From contig JAHILF010000119.1 in assembly GCA_018897105.1 (NCBI GenBank), positions 1 through 38,478 on the forward strand: DNA of 38,478 nucleotides. The letters run 5' to 3'. Position numbers and translations under genes: made by a program. The notes under the pieces are model-generated. The model made no database searches. It was given only the letters and a program-made list of their open reading frames with translations, and was not told where the DNA came from. This DNA comes from Pseudomonadota bacterium (lineage in GTDB: Bacteria; Desulfobacterota; Desulfobulbia; Desulfobulbales; SURF-16). This document shows, one piece after another, positions 34,104 through 38,478 of the stretch (position 1 is the stretch's first letter; each line of letters opens with the position of its first letter).

Positions 34104-35801
34104 ATGAATGATTACTCGGAAAGCCTGCTTGTTCATTTCAGGCGCAGTGAAGCATTGAAACAGGAAGCCATCGGATTTCCTTCCTTTGACTTAAACCTCC
34201 GGCAACTCTGCGACCTGGAACTCCTCCTGAACCGCGCCTTTTATCCTCTGGACGGCTACCTGGACCAAGCGGACTACCAGAGCGTTCTTTCACAGATGCG
34301 CCTTACCGATAATACCGTATGGCCCATGCCCATTTGCCTTGATGTTACGGGGAAAATCGCCAACACCCTGAAGACCGGTGCCAAATTGGGGTTAAACGAC
34401 CAGGAGGGCTTTCTCCTGGCCATTCTTACCATCTCCGACATCTGGCAGCCGGATAAAAAGATGGAGGCCGCGGCAATTTTCGGCACGGCTGACGCAAAAC
34501 TTCATCCAGGGGTAAAAAATCTCTATGAGAACACAAATGAATGGTATGTCGGAGGGACTCTAGAAGGAATCAGCCTGCCCATCCATTATGATTTCAAGGA
34601 GATACGCCTCTCACCGGCAGAAACCCATCGCCGCTTCTCCTTAAACGGCTGGCGGCATGTCATTGGTTTTCACACTGATGCCTATCTCCATTGCGCCCAC
34701 AAGGAAATGATCTTGAAAGCAGCCAGAGATGCCGGGGCCAACATTTTTCTGCAGCCGGTTGCAGGTCTCGACCACCCCGGCAATCTTGACCATTATACCC
34801 ATGTCCGCTGCTATCAGGAGTTCATAAAAAAATTCCCGAGGAACATGATCAGTCTGGGGCTTCTGCCACTGGCCAGCCGGGGTGCCGGTCCCAGGGAGGC
34901 GCTCTGGCAGGCTATTATAAAAAGAAATTTCGGCTGCACTCATTTTCTGGTGGCAGACGATCATGGCGATCCCTTTGCCAGCCATCTTGACAAAGATAAT
35001 TTCTACCTCGCCGGTGTGGCGCAAAAGCTTGTCAAACAATACGAAGACGAGATCGGCATCAAGATGGTTGCCGAGGAAAAAATGGTCTACGTGGAAGACC
35101 AGGCTCAGTATGTGCCGCTGAAAGAGGTCAGCAATGATATGGGGATGAAAACCATCTCCTCAAGCGAACTGCAACGGCGTCTTGAAAACGGCCTGGAAAT
35201 CCCTGATTGGTTTTCTTACCCTGAAGTTGTCTCCGAATTGCGACGCGCTTTCCCCCCCCGCTCCAAACAGGGATTTACCATTTTCATCACAGGGCTGTCC
35301 GGTTCCGGCAAATCTACTCTGGCCAAGGTTCTGATGGTAAAATTTCTGGAAATGCGTGATCGCCCCGTTACCCTTCTTGACGGTGATATTGTTCGCAAAA
35401 ACCTGTCCAGCGAATTATCCTTTTCCAAGGAACACCGCAACCTCAACATTACCCGGATCGGTTTTGTTGCCAGTGAAATCACCAAAAACGGCGGCATCGC
35501 TCTGTGTGCCCCCATAGCCCCTTACGAAGAATCCCGGCAGGCAAACCGGGAACTTATCAGCAAATGCGGCGGTTACATCGAAGTTTATATGGCAACGCCT
35601 CTGGAAGTCTGCGAACAGCGCGATAGAAAAGGACTTTATGCCAAGGCAAGGGCAGGGAAAATTCCCGGATTCACAGGAGTTTCCGACCCATACACCCCCC
35701 CTTCAACCGCTGAGATAACCATTGACACCAGCGAAATGACCCCGGCCGAAGCAGCCCAGGAAGTACTTCTTTATCTGGAGGAACAGGGTTACATTCGCTG
35801 A
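34104..35801 (+). CDS. cysC: Sulfate adenylyltransferase-like/APS kinase fusion with altered sulfurylase motifs
   Basis: A 565-residue fusion. Residues about 1-385 are ATP sulfurylase-like; residues about 390-565 are APS kinase. The kinase half looks functional: P-loop GLSGSGKS (397-404), DGD (426-428), and the later PYEESR and GLYAKARAG with GFTG. It should make PAPS from APS. The sulfurylase half keeps AGPREA, GCTHFLV and the two histidines His196 and His199. However, the sulfate/ATP-site QxRN is HTDA (190-193) and GRDHAG is ADDHGD (284-289), replacing both signature arginines with aspartate. It probably cannot bind sulfate normally, so it may be structural or use another substrate. AAGGGG lies 10 bases before the ATG. 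The dissimilatory Sat would be elsewhere. Confidence 0.88.
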   Translation: MNDYSESLLVHFRRSEALKQEAIGFPSFDLNLRQLCDLELLLNRAFYPLDGYLDQADYQSVLSQMRLTDNTVWPMPICLDVTGKIANTLKTGAKLGLNDQEGFLLAILTISDIWQPDKKMEAAAIFGTADAKLHPGVKNLYENTNEWYVGGTLEGISLPIHYDFKEIRLSPAETHRRFSLNGWRHVIGFHTDAYLHCAHKEMILKAARDAGANIFLQPVAGLDHPGNLDHYTHVRCYQEFIKKFPRNMISLGLLPLASRGAGPREALWQAIIKRNFGCTHFLVADDHGDPFASHLDKDNFYLAGVAQKLVKQYEDEIGIKMVAEEKMVYVEDQAQYVPLKEVSNDMGMKTISSSELQRRLENGLEIPDWFSYPEVVSELRRAFPPRSKQGFTIFITGLSGSGKSTLAKVLMVKFLEMRDRPVTLLDGDIVRKNLSSELSFSKEHRNLNITRIGFVASEITKNGGIALCAPIAPYEESRQANRELISKCGGYIEVYMATPLEVCEQRDRKGLYAKARAGKIPGFTGVSDPYTPPSTAEITIDTSEMTPAEAAQEVLLYLEEQGYIR

Positions 35802-35823
35802 CATGTCGCAAAACACTGACATG
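35802..35823. promoter_or_regulatory. GlrR-type binding dyad, CATGTC-N10-GACATG
   Basis: A perfect 6-bp inverted repeat with a 10-base spacer, containing TGTC (35804-35807) and GACA (35818-35821). This is the half-site sequence and spacing known for enterobacterial GlrR. It begins one base after the APS kinase stop codon and lies about 235 bases before the sigma-54 promoter, a normal distance for an enhancer. The binding role is inferred. Confidence 0.65.
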
Positions 35824-36056
35824 ACCGGACAAACAAATCTGACTGGAAATACTCATATTTTCACTAGGGGGTTCGTAATTAAAAACTGAATAAGTGAAAA
35901 GTGTCACTCATCGTCGCCGAACAGCAACACAACAAAAACTAAGCTAGCTTCAATACGTCCAACACGATAGCCCTCCCCCCCACTACTTGCCTGTATCTAA
36001 CATTCCCCTGACTCAATTCTCACTCCTTTACCATAATTTCCACCTTGTAAAAAAAA
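35824..36056. other. Long intergenic leader between GlrR box and sigma-54 promoter
   Basis: AT-rich and low-complexity sequence with no open reading frame that could be supported and no clear RNA gene. A further TGTC half-site lies at 35902-35905 but lacks a partner at the right spacing. No clear IHF consensus site was found, although the spacer is of the length often bent by IHF in sigma-54 systems. Confidence 0.5.
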
Positions 36057-36072
36057 TGGCACGACAAATGCT
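36057..36072 (+). promoter_or_regulatory. Sigma-54 (-24/-12) promoter
   Basis: TGGCACG followed by ACAAA and TGCT matches the consensus TGGCACG-N4-TTGCW. GG (36058-36059) and GC (36070-36071) are spaced exactly as -24 and -12. The predicted transcription start is near 36083, giving a leader of about 39 bases to the ATG at 36122. Confidence 0.82.
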
Positions 36073-36121
36073 TATCCTTTGCATGTCATATATCTTTGCC
36101 TGACTATCAAAATAGTTAACA

Positions 36122-38383
36122 ATGCGTTTTATAAGGATTTTTTTCACAATGAGATTAATTTTAAAATTTCCCCTGTCGGTTTTCCATACTTTGTCTTCTT
36201 TCTCTGCCGCAAAGACTTCATTCCTGCCACAGCGTAAAATCCATCCGGCATCGATCCTTTTATCCTTTTTCTTCCTCATTTTTTTTTGCACGCCGCCAGA
36301 ATGCCACGCTGTTACCCTGACTTGGGCGGCCAATGATCCCATAGAAAATGTCACGGGGTACAAAATTTATTACGGCAGCGCCTCCCGCCAATACAGCAGT
36401 TCAAAGAATGTCGGCAATGTCACATCCTGCGAAATTGAAGATGTTATCAGTACACTTGAAGTCGGTAAAACCTATTATCTGACTGCCACTGCTTATTCAG
36501 CCACCTCTGAAAGCGATTTTTCCTCTGAACTAGTCTATACCCACACAACTGTTCTGAGCGCAGTTTCGGACACGCAAATTATTGACACAGATGGAGACGG
36601 CATCAGTGATGAGGACGAGCTCTACTATGGGTCTGACCCAAACTTGTATGATTCTGACAACGACGGCATCAGTGACGGAGAAGAGCTTGCTCTCTGGGCC
36701 CAGGACTGGGACGCGGACTACGATGCCGACTCCATTATCAACCTGCTTGATGACGATGCAGACGGCGACGGCATCCTCGATGGTGAAGACAATGACCCGG
36801 CAGCGGCGGCCCCGCTTTTCACAACTCCAGAATATCCGGAAGGGGCAGGTGTAAAAGGGCTCGCAGCATTCGACAACAACTGGCAACCCGTAACCTTTAA
36901 CGCAGGATTTACCAGTCCCGTGGTGATTGCCGGTCCGGCCTCTTACACCGATGTTGATCCTGGCCTGATACGTCTGCAGAATATTACCGGCAACTCTTTT
37001 GAAATAAAATTTCAGGAATGGCAATACATGGCCAACCAAGGCCTTGCTGCCCACGATTTTGAAGAAGCCTCATACCTGGTTCTGGAAAAAGGCGTGCACT
37101 ATATGTATGACGGTTCCATTTGGGAGGCAGGCATTTTTGAACATTCAGGTTCTACCACAAGCACCTTATGGAAAACGGTTTATTTTGCCGCCAAATTTCC
37201 GGCCACCCCGTATTTATTTCTAACAATACAGACATATAATGGATCTCAGCCGGTTATTGTCAGAGTAAATAATCTTACCGAGGCGAAATTTCAAGCCGCC
37301 CTGTTTGAAGAAGAAGCCCTGCTGGATGGTCATGCCATCGAAAAAATCGGCTATCTTGCCGTTTACAGCCCCAGCAGAGCAGGTGAATTAAATGGGGATG
37401 ACGCTACTTACCGTTTTGGCCTGAATCAGACAGATTCCATTTTCACATCAATTCATGGTCATGAGATCAAACTGCAGGAAGAACAATCAGCCGATGCCGA
37501 AACCGCGCATTCAAGTGAAAGCGTCAATGCACTGCAGATAGGCAGAACTTTTTTTGCCCAGGCGACAAGCTTCTTAGGTTCAGACCCATTCAGCCTGAGA
37601 CAGCGTCCCACTTTTTATTCAACAACCTCGGTCACCGATAAATGGTACACCGTGCCTGTGGATAAAGAATACGAAAACCCGGTTGTCATTGCAGGTCCCC
37701 CCTCTTTTAATGACGCCGACCCTGGCGTCATCCGGCTGAGCAACGTCACGGGCAGTTCCTTTGAGATAAAATTTCAGGAATGGTATTACTTAAACGCAAA
37801 AGATGCACGCATTCATAAACCTGAAGACGTATCCTGGTTGGTTATGGAACCTGGTCGTTACACAATGGCGGACGGCAGCGTATGGGAAGTCGGGACATTT
37901 AACATCTATGGAACCGGGCTCTGGTTCAACCTTAATTTCAGCCAGCCCTTTATTGCAACCCCTGCCCTCTTTTTAACTATGCAAACCGATAATGGATCCA
38001 ATACAGTAACAGTCCGGGCTCGTGGAGTCAGCCCTCTTGGCCTGGAGGCCGCGCTTTTTGAAGAAGAAGCAGATATGACAAGTGGCCACACAACCGAGAC
38101 TATCGGCTATTTAGCTATATACTACAGCCCGAACTCTTCCGGAACCGCAACAATCGATAACAAGAAAATCTCTTATACGACCACCCTTGTTTTAGCAGAT
38201 GATCACTTTACCTCTGCATCTGGCCGGGAAATAAAAATGGAAGAGGAGCAATCACTTGATAGTGAGACATCTCATCCGTATGAAATTTTGAATATTTTAA
38301 CCATCAACAATGCTTTTTTTGGTCAGGAAATCAGCTCGTTCGGAGAGGACACTGTTGCGCCCCGATACAGAATGGCGCAATAG
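36122..38383 (+). CDS. Secreted surface protein with Fn3-like domain, calcium repeats and four H-lectin-like repeats
   Basis: A 753-residue exported protein. A long, basic N-terminal extension (1-42) precedes a hydrophobic signal segment (about 43-56) and likely cleavage after CHA (63). Residues about 64-142 resemble an Fn3 strand set (VTLTWAANDP to AYSATSESDFSSELVYT). Residues about 155-225 carry DTDGDGISDEDE-type thrombospondin-3/calcium repeats. The rest is a duplication: modules at about 253-484 and 507-740, offset by about 254 residues, each with two H-type-lectin-like units (PVVIAGP, FEIKFQEW, then a second with FEEEA and IGYLA). There is no PEP-CTERM or LPXTG tail. The predicted start has no strong binding site; ATG at 36149 has AAGGA spaced 11 bases and may be used. 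It is driven by a sigma-54 promoter. Confidence 0.85.
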   Translation: MRFIRIFFTMRLILKFPLSVFHTLSSFSAAKTSFLPQRKIHPASILLSFFFLIFFCTPPECHAVTLTWAANDPIENVTGYKIYYGSASRQYSSSKNVGNVTSCEIEDVISTLEVGKTYYLTATAYSATSESDFSSELVYTHTTVLSAVSDTQIIDTDGDGISDEDELYYGSDPNLYDSDNDGISDGEELALWAQDWDADYDADSIINLLDDDADGDGILDGEDNDPAAAAPLFTTPEYPEGAGVKGLAAFDNNWQPVTFNAGFTSPVVIAGPASYTDVDPGLIRLQNITGNSFEIKFQEWQYMANQGLAAHDFEEASYLVLEKGVHYMYDGSIWEAGIFEHSGSTTSTLWKTVYFAAKFPATPYLFLTIQTYNGSQPVIVRVNNLTEAKFQAALFEEEALLDGHAIEKIGYLAVYSPSRAGELNGDDATYRFGLNQTDSIFTSIHGHEIKLQEEQSADAETAHSSESVNALQIGRTFFAQATSFLGSDPFSLRQRPTFYSTTSVTDKWYTVPVDKEYENPVVIAGPPSFNDADPGVIRLSNVTGSSFEIKFQEWYYLNAKDARIHKPEDVSWLVMEPGRYTMADGSVWEVGTFNIYGTGLWFNLNFSQPFIATPALFLTMQTDNGSNTVTVRARGVSPLGLEAALFEEEADMTSGHTTETIGYLAIYYSPNSSGTATIDNKKISYTTTLVLADDHFTSASGREIKMEEEQSLDSETSHPYEILNILTINNAFFGQEISSFGEDTVAPRYRMAQ

Positions 38384-38386
38384 GAA

Positions 38387-38478
38387 ATGGCTGATGGCTG
38401 ATGGCTGATGGCTGATGGCTGATGGCTGATGGCTGATGGCTGATGGCTGATGGCTGATGGCTGATGGCTGATGGCTGA
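38387..38478. repeat. 7-bp tandem repeat running off the window end
   Basis: ATGGCTG is repeated 13 times without error from 38387 to the end. It starts 3 bases after the stop of the lectin-like gene. The plus strand has stops in every frame. The minus strand is open in all three frames and reads the same heptapeptide, QPSAISH, in each because 7 is not divisible by 3. The true length cannot be seen. Confidence 0.95.

Noticed and set aside
34104-35280. Dissimilatory sulfate adenylyltransferase
   Set aside because: The QxRN and GRDHAG signatures are both lost, so a normal main-pathway Sat is not supported.
36083-36121. A GlmY-like small RNA at the sigma-54 promoter
   Set aside because: Only about 39 bases separate the predicted transcript start from the coding region, and no terminator-ended RNA is visible.
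36122-38383. PEP-CTERM substrate of an exosortase
   Set aside because: The C-terminus ends TVAPRYRMAQ with no PEP motif, membrane helix or basic tail.
38387-38478. CRISPR array
   Set aside because: The 7-bp units are head to tail with no spacers and no cas genes nearby.

Overview
The window looks like a piece of a Gram-negative, anaerobic chromosome, most likely Desulfobacterota (Desulfobulbales-like). The basis is a periplasmic multiheme c-type cytochrome, an XrtA/PEP-CTERM-type exopolysaccharide export locus, outer-membrane barrels, sigma-54 regulation, and dispersed palindromes of the kind common in that phylum. This placement is an inference; no rRNA gene is present. Nearly all of the window is coding. 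No tRNA, rRNA, CRISPR array, transposase or phage gene was seen.

Layout. 1-5.3 kb: a multiheme cytochrome converges on a minus-strand lon-mltG-gspG group, with a hairpin between them. 5.5-9.5 kb: a left-handed beta-helix (hexapeptide) protein, a parvulin-type periplasmic isomerase, a small membrane protein flanked by two kinds of dispersed palindrome, an unrecognised 373-residue protein and a universal stress protein. 9.6-14.4 kb: a plus-strand series with a DinG/XPD-type Fe-S helicase, a long-chain polyprenyl diphosphate synthase, a YibQ-like deacetylase-fold protein and an S-adenosylmethionine hydroxide adenosyltransferase. 14.4-19.8 kb: an ArsR-type regulator with an operator-like array, then an RND (MmpL-like) exporter, a LolA-like periplasmic protein, an outer-membrane barrel and a DUF2892-type membrane protein. 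20-22.2 kb (minus): bioH-bioC-bioD, the pimeloyl branch of biotin synthesis. 22.3-30.5 kb (minus): TPR lipoprotein, Wza-like export protein, outer-membrane barrel, chain-length determinant, tyrosine autokinase-type ATPase and GspA/ExeA-like ATPase, which is the transport half of an XrtA/PEP-CTERM exopolysaccharide locus. No exosortase, glycosyltransferase or PEP-CTERM substrate is in the window.

30.7-38.4 kb (plus): a GlrK-GlrL(QseG-like)-GlrR sensor/lipoprotein/sigma-54 activator operon, an unusual sulfate adenylyltransferase/APS kinase fusion, and a large secreted protein with an Fn3-like domain, calcium-type repeats and four H-lectin-like repeats. The most interesting reading is a regulatory circuit. 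A perfect CATGTC-N10-GACATG dyad, containing the GlrR-type TGTC-N10-GACA box, lies just after the APS kinase stop codon. A near-consensus -24/-12 sigma-54 promoter lies about 235 bases further on, directly before the lectin-like surface protein. The regulator's recognition helix resembles that of enterobacterial GlrR, so the box, promoter and regulator fit together.

The APS kinase half of the fusion looks intact. Its sulfurylase half has lost the QxRN and GRDHAG signatures, with both signature arginines replaced by aspartate, which suggests a repurposed or inactive domain. The window ends inside a 7-bp tandem repeat.
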